Source of the DNA: Streptomyces sp. NBC_00525
GTDB lineage: Bacteria > Actinomycetota > Actinomycetes > Streptomycetales > Streptomycetaceae
NCBI RefSeq assembly: GCF_036346595.1
Contig: NZ_CP107834.1
Span: 4,712,001 to 4,776,000, forward strand
Length of the DNA: 64,000 nt
Direction: 5' to 3'
Under the pieces are notes generated by a model. It searched no databases. It had not been told where the DNA came from and saw nothing but the letters and a program-made list of their open reading frames with translations. The translations under genes and the position numbers were made by a program. Below, piece by piece: positions 9,668 to 17,784 of the stretch; positions within the stretch are counted from its first letter, which is position 1, and every line of letters starts with the position of its first letter.

Positions 9668-10606
9668 TCATGACGTCTCCAGATGGTCGAAGGATCGGCG
9701 GCGCAGGGCCAGCAGCCCCGCGCCGAGCACGGCCGCCACCGCCCAGGCGCCCTGGGCGGGGGACCCGGACAGCAGACGGGTGGCCGTGCGCGCCGCCTCG
9801 GCGAGCGGCGTGTGCGAGGTGCCGAGCCCCGGTACGGTCACGGCCGCCGCCCAGGCGGCCGCGACGGCCCAGGACCCGGCGCGGCATCCGACGTACGAGC
9901 CGAGGCTCAGCGCCGCCAGGGTCAGGGCGAGGCCGGGCAGTAGCCAGGACAGGGCGCCGGGCCCGCCGGCCGACGCGGGCAGCACGGCCCAGGCCAGCGC
10001 CGTCACGGGGACCGCCGTCCCGAGCACGGCGGCGGTCCTGACCAGCAGCAGCCGCAGCCCGCCGCCCGGCGAGGTGGCGATGATCTCGTGCATCGGGTCG
10101 GCGTAACGCCCGTACGAGAGGCCCACCCCGGCGACCGGCAGCACCGGTGCGAGCAGCAGCAGCACCGGCCGCGCCTGCATGTCCGGCCCGCCCCCGAACG
10201 CCAGCGCCACCGCCGCGCCCACCACCAGCAGCAGGGCGCCCACCCAGCCGCCCCGGAACGCGGGCCCGGCCGCCCACAGCACCCGGCCGAACCGGCGCGC
10301 ACCGGTTACCCGCCGCCACGCCCCCCGTCCGCGCGGCCCCGCGTCGCCCGCGTCGGCCGCCGGGGCGCGCCCGGCCGGGACGCCCTCCGCCGGGACGCCC
10401 TCGGCCGCGGCCGTCGCCAGCACCGCCGCGCGGATCTCGTCCAGGAGGGGGGCCGCGGCCCCCCGCTCGCGTACCGCCGCCGTGACCCGCCGCGCGCACG
10501 GCGCGCAGGACTCGACGTGCTTCTCCAGGGACCAGGCGTCCGTCTCGGGGGCCGTGCCCGCCGCGTACCGCCGGGCGAGGTGGTCCGCCACATGCCAGGT
10601 CGTCAT
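9668..10606 (-). CDS. Zinc-finger (zf-HC2) anti-sigma-like membrane protein
   Basis: Protein of 312 aa. The N-terminus carries a ZAS-type zinc motif HVESCAPC (His30, Cys34, Cys37). About six hydrophobic segments follow in the C-terminal two thirds, far more than the single TM helix of a simple anti-sigma factor. The ATG overlaps the sigma factor stop (ATGA) and has GGGAGG upstream, so it is coupled to the sigma gene. Inference: it holds the sigma factor at the membrane and may itself be part of the transporter encoded downstream. Well supported as a family call; the sequestration role is inferred. Confidence 0.85.
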   Translation of the reverse strand: MTTWHVADHLARRYAAGTAPETDAWSLEKHVESCAPCARRVTAAVRERGAAAPLLDEIRAAVLATAAAEGVPAEGVPAGRAPAADAGDAGPRGRGAWRRVTGARRFGRVLWAAGPAFRGGWVGALLLVVGAAVALAFGGGPDMQARPVLLLLAPVLPVAGVGLSYGRYADPMHEIIATSPGGGLRLLLVRTAAVLGTAVPVTALAWAVLPASAGGPGALSWLLPGLALTLAALSLGSYVGCRAGSWAVAAAWAAAVTVPGLGTSHTPLAEAARTATRLLSGSPAQGAWAVAAVLGAGLLALRRRSFDHLETS

Positions 10607-11205
10607 GCCGTGCCTCCCAGGGGACCGTTCTCCACGACCAGGCGGTCCAGCGCGGCGCGCAGCTCGCGCCGGGCCCGCAGCGCCCGGCTCTTGACCGTGC
10701 CTTCCGGTACGCCGAGCAGCCGGGCGGCCTCACGGGTCGTCAGCCCGTCGACGACCGTCGCCCGCAGGACCTCCCGCAGCTCCGGCGAGATCCGGTCGAG
10801 CGCGGCGCCCACGTCCCCGTACTCCAGGCCGGCCAGGACCCGGTCCTCGGCGGACGGCACGGGGGCGGCCCACCGCGCCCCGTCCGCCCGCTCGGCCGCC
10901 GCCGCCCGCTCCGTCCGGCTCCGGGCCCGCCGCGCGTCCACCAGGCGCCGGGCGGCGATGACCCAGAGCCAGCCCCCGGCCTCGGCGCCCCGGTGGGAGC
11001 CGGCGGAGCGCCAGACCGTCAGGAAGGTGTCCTGCACGACCTCGCGCACCGTCTCCGGGTCCGGGCAGCGGCGGTTCAGCCTGGCCAGCAGCCAGCCGGA
11101 GTGCCGGTCGTAGAACGCGCCGAGGGCGGCGGTGTCCCCCTGCGCGACGGCACGCAGCAGCGCCTCGTCGCTCCGGTCGTCCCCCGAGGGATGCACATCG
11201 CTCAC
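10603..11205 (-). CDS. ECF-type RNA polymerase sigma factor
   Basis: Sigma-70 family (group 4) protein of 200 aa. Region 2 runs from about residue 15 (DEALLRAVAQGD) to WLWVIAARRLVDARRAR. Region 4 is at the C-terminus (ISPELREVLRATVVDGLTTREAARLLGVPEGTVKSRALRARRELR). Begins with GTG (VSDVHPSG) behind GAGGGAG. First gene of a five-gene minus-strand operon with the anti-sigma-like protein and an ABC transporter. That suggests a membrane signal is read and the transporter induced, probably with autoregulation. Confidence 0.95.
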   Translation of the reverse strand: MSDVHPSGDDRSDEALLRAVAQGDTAALGAFYDRHSGWLLARLNRRCPDPETVREVVQDTFLTVWRSAGSHRGAEAGGWLWVIAARRLVDARRARSRTERAAAAERADGARWAAPVPSAEDRVLAGLEYGDVGAALDRISPELREVLRATVVDGLTTREAARLLGVPEGTVKSRALRARRELRAALDRLVVENGPLGGTA

Positions 11206-11284
11206 ACTCCCTCTATCGCGAACCGGGCGCCGCGCGGTTCACGCGCGACGCCCGGTTCGATGTTCCCCGCCCCCTCGTCAGGGC

Positions 11285-11686
11285 TCAGGGCCGGGGCATA
11301 AGAACCTCGCGCAGGCGGTTGATCTCGGTGTGCCAGGGGCCCTCGTCCGTTTCCTCCCAGAGCTCCAGGGGCTCCGACGGCTCCGTGAGGACCCGGTCCA
11401 GCGCCTGGAGCGCGAGGCCGCGCAGCGCGGTGAGGTCCGGCAGGGGCTCGTCCGGGCCGTACGCGGAGTCGACCGGCGCCCCGCCGGGGCACTGGGCCGC
11501 GACCAGGGCGGCCGCCGCTATCGCCTCGTCGGCGACGTCCGAGTCGAGGTAGTCCACCGTCTCGGCGGTCTCGGCGAGAGCGGCCCGCACCTTCTCCGCG
11601 CGCTCCTCCGGCGCCGCGTCGTCGAGGCCACCGCACCAGTCCGCCGCGGTGTCGTTGTCGAAGGGGCCGACGTCCCACGCACCCAT
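11285..11686 (-). CDS. DUF4259 domain-containing protein
   Basis: Small acidic cytosolic protein of 133 aa that begins MGAWDVGPFDNDTAADW, the hallmark of the DUF4259 family, whose function is unknown. GGGAG lies about 6 nt before the ATG. Stands between the sigma operon and lon, divergent from lon. Confidence 0.88.
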   Translation of the reverse strand: MGAWDVGPFDNDTAADWCGGLDDAAPEERAEKVRAALAETAETVDYLDSDVADEAIAAAALVAAQCPGGAPVDSAYGPDEPLPDLTALRGLALQALDRVLTEPSEPLELWEETDEGPWHTEINRLREVLMPRP

Positions 11687-11805
11687 GTGTTTCTCCCTGC
11701 CGATCGTTCCGATGCCCGCATCGTGACAGGCACCACTGACAACGGCCGTTCCGGCTGATCGCTCAGAGCGAACACGGGTTGGGGAACATTGGAAGGCTCA
11801 CAAGC

Positions 11806-11826
11806 ATTGAGTCTGCATAGCTCAAC
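11806..11826. promoter_or_regulatory. HAIR operator (HspR binding site) upstream of lon
   Basis: The sequence ATTGAGT-N7-GCTCAAC matches the HAIR consensus CTTGAGT-N7-ACTCAAG with the exact 7-nt spacer and perfect TTGAG/CTCAA arms. It ends 21 nt before the lon ATG, so HspR bound there would block transcription. lon is a known member of the HspR regulon in Streptomyces, which fits. Confidence 0.85.
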
Positions 11827-11847
11827 TTGACTGCCGAAGGGGAGATC

Positions 11848-14268
11848 ATGGCTACTGAGTCCAACGCCGTCACACCGCTCACCCTGCCCGTGCTGCCGCT
11901 CGACGACGAGGTCGTGCTGCCGGGAATGGTGGTGCCGCTGGACCTGTCGGACACCGAGGTGCGCGCCGCCGTGGAGGCCGCTCAGGCCGCGGCGCGGGAA
12001 GGCGGGGGCAAGCCGGAGGTGCTGCTCGTCCCGCGCGTCGACGGGACGTACACCGGGATCGGGGTCCTCGGGACCGTCGAGCAGGTGGGACGGCTCTCCG
12101 ACGGCGATCCGGGCGCCCTCATCCGGGGCCGCGACCGGGTCAGGATCGGAGCGGGCACCAGCGGGCCGGGCGCCGCGCTCTGGGTGGAAGGGGTCCGGGT
12201 CGACGTCTCCGTCCCCGACCCGCTCCCCGGAGCCGTCGCCGAACTGGTCAAGGAGTACAAGGCGCTCGCCACCAGCTGGCTGAAGAAGCGCGGCGCCTGG
12301 CAGGTCGTGGACCGGGTCCAGCAGATCGAGGGCGTCTCCGCGCTCGCCGACAACTCCGGATACTCCCCCTTCCTCACCACCGCCCAGAAGGTGAGCCTGC
12401 TGGAGACCGCCGACCCGGTCGCCCGGCTGAAGCTCGCCATCCAGTGGCTGCGCGAACACCTCGCCGAACAGGACGTCGCCGAGTCCATCGCCAAGGACGT
12501 CCAGGAGGGCGTCGACAAGCAGCAGCGCGAGTTCCTGCTGCGGCGTCAGCTCGACGCCGTACGCAAGGAACTGGCCGGACTCAACGGGGACCCGGAGGAC
12601 GAGTCCGACGACTACCGGGCCCGCGTCGAGGCCGCCGACCTGCCCGAGCACGTCCGCGAGGCCGCGCTCAAGGAGGTCGACAAGCTGGAGCGCTCCTCCG
12701 ACCAGAGCCCCGAGGGCTCCTGGATCAGGACCTGGCTCGACACCGTCCTGGAGCTGCCCTGGACCGTGCGCACCGAGGACGCGTACGACATCAGGGCCGC
12801 CCGGGAGATCCTGGACGCCGAGCACGCCGGCCTCCAGGACGTGAAGGAACGCATCACCGAGTACCTCGCGGTGCGCAAGCGGCGCGCCGACCGCGGGCTC
12901 GGGGTCGTCGGCGGGCGGCGCGGCGGCGCGGTGCTGGCCCTCGTCGGACCGCCCGGCGTCGGCAAGACCTCGCTCGGGGAGTCCGTGGCGCACGCCATGG
13001 GCCGCGAGTTCGTCCGCGTCGCGCTCGGCGGCGTCCGGGACGAGGCGGAGATCCGGGGCCACCGTCGCACCTACGTCGGCGCGCTGCCCGGCCGCATCGT
13101 CCGTGCCGTCAAGGAGGCCGGTTCGATGAACCCGGTCGTCCTGCTCGACGAGATCGACAAGGTGGGCTCCGACTTCCGGGGCGACCCGGCCGCCGCCCTC
13201 CTCGAAGTGCTCGACCCCGCGCAGAACCACACCTTCCGCGACCACTACCTGGAGGTCGAACTCGACCTCAGCGACGTCGTCTTCCTGGCCACCGCCAACG
13301 TCCTGGAGGCCATTCCGGAGGCGCTGCTCGACCGGATGGAGCTGGTCAGGCTCGACGGCTACACCGAGGACGAGAAGGTCGTCATCGCCCGCGACCACCT
13401 GCTCCCGCGCCAGCTGGAGCGGGCCGGTCTGGAGAAGGGCGAGGTCACGCTCGACGAGTCGGCGCTGCGCAGGCTGGCCGGCGAGTACACCCGCGAGGCC
13501 GGGGTGCGGAACCTGGAGCGGTCCGTCGCCCGGCTGCTGCGCAAGGTCGCGGCCCAGAGCGAACTGGGCGAGCGCGAGCTGCCGTTCACGGTGGGCGCGG
13601 ACGACCTGCGCGGGCTGATCGGCCGTCCGCACCATGTGCCCGAGTCCGCCCAGGACCCGGCCGAGCGCCGCACCGCGGTGCCGGGTGTGGCCACCGGGCT
13701 CGCGGTGACCGGGGCCGGCGGGGACGTCCTGTTCGTGGAGGCGTCGCTGGCCGATCCGGAGACCGGGGCGTCGGGACTGACCCTGACCGGTCAGCTCGGT
13801 GACGTCATGAAGGAGTCGGCGCAGATCGCGCTGAGCTTCCTGCGGTCGCACGGCGCGGAGCTGGAGCTGCCGGTCGCGGACCTCAAGGACCGCGGGGTGC
13901 ACATCCACTTCCCGGCGGGCGCGGTTCCCAAGGACGGCCCGAGCGCCGGCATCACGATGACGACGGCGCTGGCCTCGCTGCTCTCCGGGCGGCAGGTCCG
14001 CACGGACGTCGCGATGACGGGCGAGGTCTCGCTGACCGGGCGCGTGCTGCCGATCGGCGGGGTGAAGCAGAAGCTGCTGGCCGCCCAGCGCGCGGGCATC
14101 ACCACCGTGGTGATCCCCAAGCGCAACGAGGCCGACCTGGACGACGTCCCGGCCGAGGTGCTGGAGAACCTGGAGGTGCACCCGGTCACCGACGTCCGCC
14201 AGGTGCTGGAGATCGCCCTCGCCCCGGCGTCGGCCCCGGCGGAGCGGAGGGTCGCGGCGGCGGCGTGA
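11848..14268 (+). CDS. lon: ATP-dependent protease Lon
   Basis: Cytosolic heat-shock protease of 806 aa that degrades misfolded and regulatory proteins. Order: N-terminal substrate domain (PLTLPVLPLDDEVVLPGMVVPL), coiled middle segment, AAA+ module with Walker A GPPGVGKT (about 367-374) and Walker B PVVLLDEIDK, then the protease domain. The catalytic Ser is at about 699 in PKDGPSAG and the Lys at about 740 in GGVKQK. I chose the ATG at 11848 because GAAGGGGAG sits 5 nt upstream; the frame is open from 11827. Monocistronic, with a HAIR operator just upstream and a repeat/palindrome cluster after the stop. Confidence 0.98.
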   Translation: MATESNAVTPLTLPVLPLDDEVVLPGMVVPLDLSDTEVRAAVEAAQAAAREGGGKPEVLLVPRVDGTYTGIGVLGTVEQVGRLSDGDPGALIRGRDRVRIGAGTSGPGAALWVEGVRVDVSVPDPLPGAVAELVKEYKALATSWLKKRGAWQVVDRVQQIEGVSALADNSGYSPFLTTAQKVSLLETADPVARLKLAIQWLREHLAEQDVAESIAKDVQEGVDKQQREFLLRRQLDAVRKELAGLNGDPEDESDDYRARVEAADLPEHVREAALKEVDKLERSSDQSPEGSWIRTWLDTVLELPWTVRTEDAYDIRAAREILDAEHAGLQDVKERITEYLAVRKRRADRGLGVVGGRRGGAVLALVGPPGVGKTSLGESVAHAMGREFVRVALGGVRDEAEIRGHRRTYVGALPGRIVRAVKEAGSMNPVVLLDEIDKVGSDFRGDPAAALLEVLDPAQNHTFRDHYLEVELDLSDVVFLATANVLEAIPEALLDRMELVRLDGYTEDEKVVIARDHLLPRQLERAGLEKGEVTLDESALRRLAGEYTREAGVRNLERSVARLLRKVAAQSELGERELPFTVGADDLRGLIGRPHHVPESAQDPAERRTAVPGVATGLAVTGAGGDVLFVEASLADPETGASGLTLTGQLGDVMKESAQIALSFLRSHGAELELPVADLKDRGVHIHFPAGAVPKDGPSAGITMTTALASLLSGRQVRTDVAMTGEVSLTGRVLPIGGVKQKLLAAQRAGITTVVIPKRNEADLDDVPAEVLENLEVHPVTDVRQVLEIALAPASAPAERRVAAAA

Positions 14269-14283
14269 TCCCGCGGCCCCGCC

Positions 14284-14346
14284 CGTACCCGGCCCGCTTC
14301 CTCTCGTACCCGGCCCGCTTCCGCCCGTACCAGGCCCGCTTCCTCT
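14284..14346. repeat. Three tandem 21-bp repeats after lon
   Basis: Unit CGTACCCGGCCCGCTTCCTCT is present three times head to tail (14284, 14305, 14326) with 2-3 changes between copies. Lies in the 115-nt gap between the convergent lon and polysaccharide deacetylase genes, directly before a palindrome. Confidence 0.85.
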
Positions 14347-14358
14347 CGTACGAGGGGG
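14343..14358. terminator. Palindrome between convergent genes
   Basis: CCTCTCGTACGAGGGG is self-complementary with one G-T pair and no unpaired loop in its DNA form. It lies midway between two convergent genes and could act as a bidirectional transcription end. No T tract, so tentative. Confidence 0.35.
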
Positions 14359-14383
14359 AGCGGGCCCCCGCGCGGTTGCCGGG

Positions 14384-15148
14384 TCAGGGGCGGTAGATCG
14401 TGCCGGGCACCGGCTCGGCGGGCGCCATCAGCTGGGGGACCGTCACGAAGGTGTAGCCCTCCTTCTTCAGGGCGTCGATGATGCCGGGCACCGCGGGCAC
14501 CGTGCCCTTGTAGATGTCGTGCAGCAGGATGATGCCGTCCTTGCTCGCCTGGTCGAGTATCCGCTTCTTGATCAGCGCGGAGTCGTTCGTCGAGTAGTCC
14601 TTGGCGGTGGCGCTCCACAGGATCTGGGAGAGCCCGAGGTCCTTGCTGATCCCGGAGACGGTGTCGTCGGTGCGGCCCTGCGGCGGGCGCATCAGCCGCG
14701 GCTTCTTGCCGGTGATCGCCTCGATGGCGTCCTGCGTCTTCTCCAACTCGGCGCGTATCTCGGCCGGCTTCTTGTCCGTGAGGATCTCGTGCGACCAGGT
14801 GTGGTTGGCGACCTCGTGGCCCTCGGCCGCCAGCCGGCGGACGGTGTCCGGGTGCTTCTTCACATGGTTCTTGCCGAGCAGGAAGAACGTCGCGTGGACC
14901 TTCTTCTCCTTGAGGATGTCCAGCAGCCTGGGGGTGTCCTCGCCCGGTCCCGCGTCGAAGGTCAGGGCTATGCACTTGGCCTTGCGGCAGTCCACCGGAC
15001 CGAACGCCCCCTTGGCGTCGTCACCGGCGTCCGCGCGGGCCGAACCGGGCGCGGTGGTCTCCATCGAGCAGCCGCTCAACGTCAGCGTGAGGGCTGTCAC
15101 AAGGGCAACGGCCAACCCCGTACCGATCGACTTCGTCCTACTGGGCAC
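14384..15148 (-). CDS. Polysaccharide deacetylase (NodB domain) lipoprotein
   Basis: Exported carbohydrate esterase-4 enzyme of 254 aa, expected to remove N-acetyl groups from peptidoglycan or another glycan. It has a lipoprotein signal ending LSGC (Cys about 27), then the NodB domain: TFDAG, HTWSH metal ligands, RPPQG, and a late ILLHD motif. The usual TFDDG is TFDAG here, so the first Asp (base) is kept but one metal-ligand Asp is Ala. I chose the GTG at 15148 (VPSRTKS) because GAGGGAG lies 9 nt upstream and the signal peptide begins there; the frame is open to 15211. Confidence 0.9.
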   Translation of the reverse strand: MPSRTKSIGTGLAVALVTALTLTLSGCSMETTAPGSARADAGDDAKGAFGPVDCRKAKCIALTFDAGPGEDTPRLLDILKEKKVHATFFLLGKNHVKKHPDTVRRLAAEGHEVANHTWSHEILTDKKPAEIRAELEKTQDAIEAITGKKPRLMRPPQGRTDDTVSGISKDLGLSQILWSATAKDYSTNDSALIKKRILDQASKDGIILLHDIYKGTVPAVPGIIDALKKEGYTFVTVPQLMAPAEPVPGTIYRP

Positions 15149-15202
15149 GGCGTGCCACTCCCTCGTGTGAATGGTCGCACTGGCGTGCGACGTAGGACGA
15201 TG

Positions 15203-15236
15203 ACTATACACGTGGGGTATACACCGGATTTATAGT
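15203..15236. promoter_or_regulatory. AT-rich promoter island with mirrored TATAGT boxes
   Basis: An unusually AT-rich patch holds a TATAGT box on the minus strand (15203-15208) and another on the plus strand (15231-15236), plus a direct repeat TATACAC at 15205 and 15218 (13-bp period). The minus-strand box is about 55 nt before the deacetylase start and is its likely -10 element. The other box points into antisense territory. No clear -35. Confidence 0.5.
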
Positions 15237-15295
15237 GGGGCGGGGTCCCTCCGGGCGGTACGGGGAACGCCGGGTCCGGTCCGTGGACGCGGCGA

Positions 15296-15324
15296 AGCCC
15301 GGCAACCCTTGCGGTCACCGGGCT
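15296..15324 (-). terminator. Hairpin downstream of the GH25 gene
   Basis: Arms AGCCCGG and CCGGGCT (7 bp, 15-nt loop) lie 25 nt past the stop of the minus-strand GH25 gene. Candidate terminator without a T tract. Confidence 0.45.
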
Positions 15325-15348
15325 CCGGGGAGGGCGGGAGCGCCGCCG

Positions 15349-16191
15349 CTATCCGTTGGCGAGCGCCCGTACGCGGTCGAGAGCACCGTTGAAGTGATTG
15401 TGGTCACCCACCGTCGGTCCGGACGACGTGTACTGCCACATCGTGTAGAAACCCCAGCCGGCGGGAAGCGTGCCGACCGTCGAGCTGTAGCGGGCCACCC
15501 ACAGCGGGTTGGTGGTGCCGAAGCTCGCGTTGTTGCCCGTGCAGGTCTGCCACCAGCTGGTCGCGGTGTAGATGACCGCGTCCCGTCCGGTGCGCGCCTT
15601 GTACGTGTTCACGAAGTCGCGTATCCACGAGACCATCTGGGACGCGCTCTTGCCGTAGCACTGCGCGCCGTACGGGTTCCACTCGATGTCCAGCACGCCC
15701 GGCAGGGTCTTGCCGTCCCTGGACCAGCCGCCGCCGTGGTCCACGAAGTAGTTGGCCTGGGTGGCGCCGCTCGTGGTGTCGGGCGTGGCGAAGTGGTACG
15801 CGCCCCGGATCATCCCGACGTTGTACGAGCCGTTGTACTGCTGGGCGAAGTAGGGGTTGGTGTAGTACGTGCCCTCGGTCGCCTTGGCGTAGGCCCACTT
15901 GACGCCGCTGTTCCAGAGGGTCGACCAGGCCACGTTGCCCTGGTGGCTGCTGACGTCCACCCCTTCGGTCTGGGTGACCAGGCTTCTGGCGGGCGAGCCG
16001 CTCTGGCCGTCGTGGGCGATCACCCCCATGCCCATGGTGGCGGTGCCGCGGGCCGGGCCGGTGGGTTTGCCGCCGGCCGCGTTCGACGCGCCGGGCAGGG
16101 CTATGAGGAGGGAGAGGGCTGCGAGCAGGGTGCCGGCCGCGGCGAAGCGCGAGCGGCGGGCCCTGGAGGAACCGGATCTGCGCACGGGCAT
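15349..16191 (-). CDS. Secreted GH25 lysozyme (muramidase)
   Basis: Exported N-acetylmuramidase of 280 aa that cleaves the glycan backbone of peptidoglycan. The N-terminus is basic (MPVRRSGSSRARRSR), followed by a hydrophobic stretch and a likely signal cleavage near ASNA-AGG. The GH25 domain starts at GVDVSSHQGNV, contains the acidic pair in LDIEWNPY, and ends with WGFYTMWQYTSSG. The ATG at 16191 has GGAGG 8 nt upstream. Divergent from the MarR gene. The leader contains an inverted repeat. Confidence 0.93.
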   Translation of the reverse strand: MPVRRSGSSRARRSRFAAAGTLLAALSLLIALPGASNAAGGKPTGPARGTATMGMGVIAHDGQSGSPARSLVTQTEGVDVSSHQGNVAWSTLWNSGVKWAYAKATEGTYYTNPYFAQQYNGSYNVGMIRGAYHFATPDTTSGATQANYFVDHGGGWSRDGKTLPGVLDIEWNPYGAQCYGKSASQMVSWIRDFVNTYKARTGRDAVIYTATSWWQTCTGNNASFGTTNPLWVARYSSTVGTLPAGWGFYTMWQYTSSGPTVGDHNHFNGALDRVRALANG

Positions 16192-16284
16192 TGCGTGCCT
16201 CCGAGTCTTGGTGGGGGGAAGCGAGGGGGAAAGCTCAGTGGGGGGATTCCGCTGACCCGTGGGGCGCCGCACGGCGACCCCGGA

Positions 16285-16308
16285 GGCATGTCATGGTGTG
16301 AACATGCC
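16285..16308. promoter_or_regulatory. Inverted repeat between GH25 and MarR genes
   Basis: Perfect arms GGCATGT (16285-16291) and ACATGCC (16302-16308) with 10 nt between. A second near-palindrome, CTACG-CA-CGTAG, follows at 16319-16330. Both lie in the divergent gap of 267 nt between the lysozyme and the MarR regulator, so either could be the MarR operator. Confidence 0.45.
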
Positions 16309-16458
16309 ACGTATGACGCTACGCACGTAGACCCGCTCGCGGAAGGGGGTCCGCGCTGTGCCGTTGGTCTAATCCTGCGAAATACTGGCCGAGCTGCGGC
16401 GATGACCGGCGGCGTAAGGAAAATTTCACCGGCAGGAAAGCTCAAGAGGGGTGTTGAC

Positions 16459-16941
16459 GTGCACGGGAGCGAAAGAGGGCGTGAACCCGGCGCTACCGGA
16501 GGAAGTGGTGCGGACCACGAATTCCTCGCCCTCGAACGCGAGTTGGCCGTCTTCCTGCGCCGCGCACGGGCCAACTCCGGGGAAATGGCCCGCGAAGTGC
16601 ATCCGGAACTGGAGGCCGCCGCCTACGGACTCTTCGTCCGCCTGGAGTCCGCGGGCCGCCAGCGGGCCACCGACCTCGCCGCCTACTTCGGCGTCGGCAA
16701 AGCCACCATGAGCCGCCAGCTCCGCGCCCTGGAGAACCTCGGCCTGGTGGCGCGCGAGCCCGACCCGGCCGACGGGCGTGCCTTCCTCGTCCACCTCACC
16801 GACGAGGGCCTGGCCCGCTTCCGCAGCGTCCGCGACGCCCGCCGCGACCGCTACGTCCGCAAGCTCGCCGACTGGGACCGCGCCGAGGTCGCCGAACTGG
16901 CCCGGCTGCTGCACCATCTGAACGCCCGAGCCGAGGGCTGA
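16459..16941 (+). CDS. MarR-family transcriptional regulator
   Basis: Winged-helix DNA-binding regulator of 160 aa. The recognition region is RQRATDLAAYFGVGKATMSRQLRALENLGLVAREPDPADGRAFLVHLTDEG, with the usual wing motif DPADGRA. The GTG at 16459 (VHGSERG) has GAGGGG upstream; an ATG at 16402 is possible but would add a poorly conserved tail. Divergent from GH25 lysozyme, which it may control. Ligand unknown. Confidence 0.9.
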   Translation: MHGSERGREPGATGGSGADHEFLALERELAVFLRRARANSGEMAREVHPELEAAAYGLFVRLESAGRQRATDLAAYFGVGKATMSRQLRALENLGLVAREPDPADGRAFLVHLTDEGLARFRSVRDARRDRYVRKLADWDRAEVAELARLLHHLNARAEG

Positions 16942-17001
16942 GCCGACCGGCGGGGGCCGGGCGCCCCGGCGGTGGGGCGCCCCACAGTCGTACGGGGCGC
17001 C

Positions 17002-17784
17002 TCACAGGCGTACGAAGACCGCCGTGGCGTCGTCGTGCGTCTTGCCCCGCAGATGCTTACGCTCCGTGTCCGCGTCCTCCAGGGCGCGGACCCGGTCGAT
17101 CAGCCCCTGCGGGCCCTCCTTCTCCAGGACCCCGAAGCACGCCTGCCAGTCGCCCTCGCCGAACATCTCCGTCCAGCGGCTCGCCCCGTCCGTCATCGCC
17201 GCGAGGCCCCGTACTCCGGCGCGCGGGGCCTGCCCGACGACCGCCCGCGCCACCACGGCCGGGTCGGCGGCGGCCGTGAAGAACCCGCCCTCCTTGTTGC
17301 GCGCACGGGCGTCCGCCACCGCCTCGGACACCAGCAGCTCGGGCGCCAGCCGGTCGAGCCGGTCGTCCAGCACGGCGCGGACCTCTCCCTCGGGCGACTC
17401 GAACAACAGCACCGAATCGGACAGCACCAGGTACTCCACGGCGGCCTCGTCCCAACGCGCCACGACCACCGTTGCCTGCGGCGTACGCACGTGAGAAAGG
17501 TCACACGAGGAGCGATGGGCGTTTGCGGTGCGCCGGATGGACTCCGCGAGGACCTCCCGCAGGGTCAGATCCCGTCGCGAACCGGACAGTTCGACCAGCG
17601 CCCCGCCCAGCCTCGCCGTGAACCATGGAACCGAATGCACACAACCGTCGTCGCCCTCCGGCGGCGTCACGCCGTCCAGGAGCACCAGTCCGCCGCCCCG
17701 ACCGGAGGCGGGGAGAACCGATGCGGTCCAGTCCTCGTTCGGTCGATCGGGGGCTCCGGCGGCGGTCGCGAGTTCGATACGCAT
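17002..17784 (-). CDS. PP2C-like protein phosphatase domain protein
   Basis: Soluble protein of 260 aa with the outline of a PP2C fold: early NEDW, LVLLDGVTPP in place of the VADGMGG motif, AAMTDGASR in the middle and DDATAVFVRL at the end. These give the Asp residues expected for metal binding, though the Gly-Gly of the first motif is lost. Start is uncertain: ATG at 17784 (MRIELATAAG) or GTG 15 nt upstream; neither has a strong ribosome site. Divergent from the conservon operon across a 363-nt gap. Confidence 0.7.
   Translation of the reverse strand: MRIELATAAGAPDRPNEDWTASVLPASGRGGGLVLLDGVTPPEGDDGCVHSVPWFTARLGGALVELSGSRRDLTLREVLAESIRRTANAHRSSCDLSHVRTPQATVVVARWDEAAVEYLVLSDSVLLFESPEGEVRAVLDDRLDRLAPELLVSEAVADARARNKEGGFFTAAADPAVVARAVVGQAPRAGVRGLAAMTDGASRWTEMFGEGDWQACFGVLEKEGPQGLIDRVRALEDADTERKHLRGKTHDDATAVFVRL

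Noticed and set aside
11518..14181. An 887-codon frame antisense to lon
   Set aside because: Low-complexity shadow with no domain; Lon on the plus strand explains the region.
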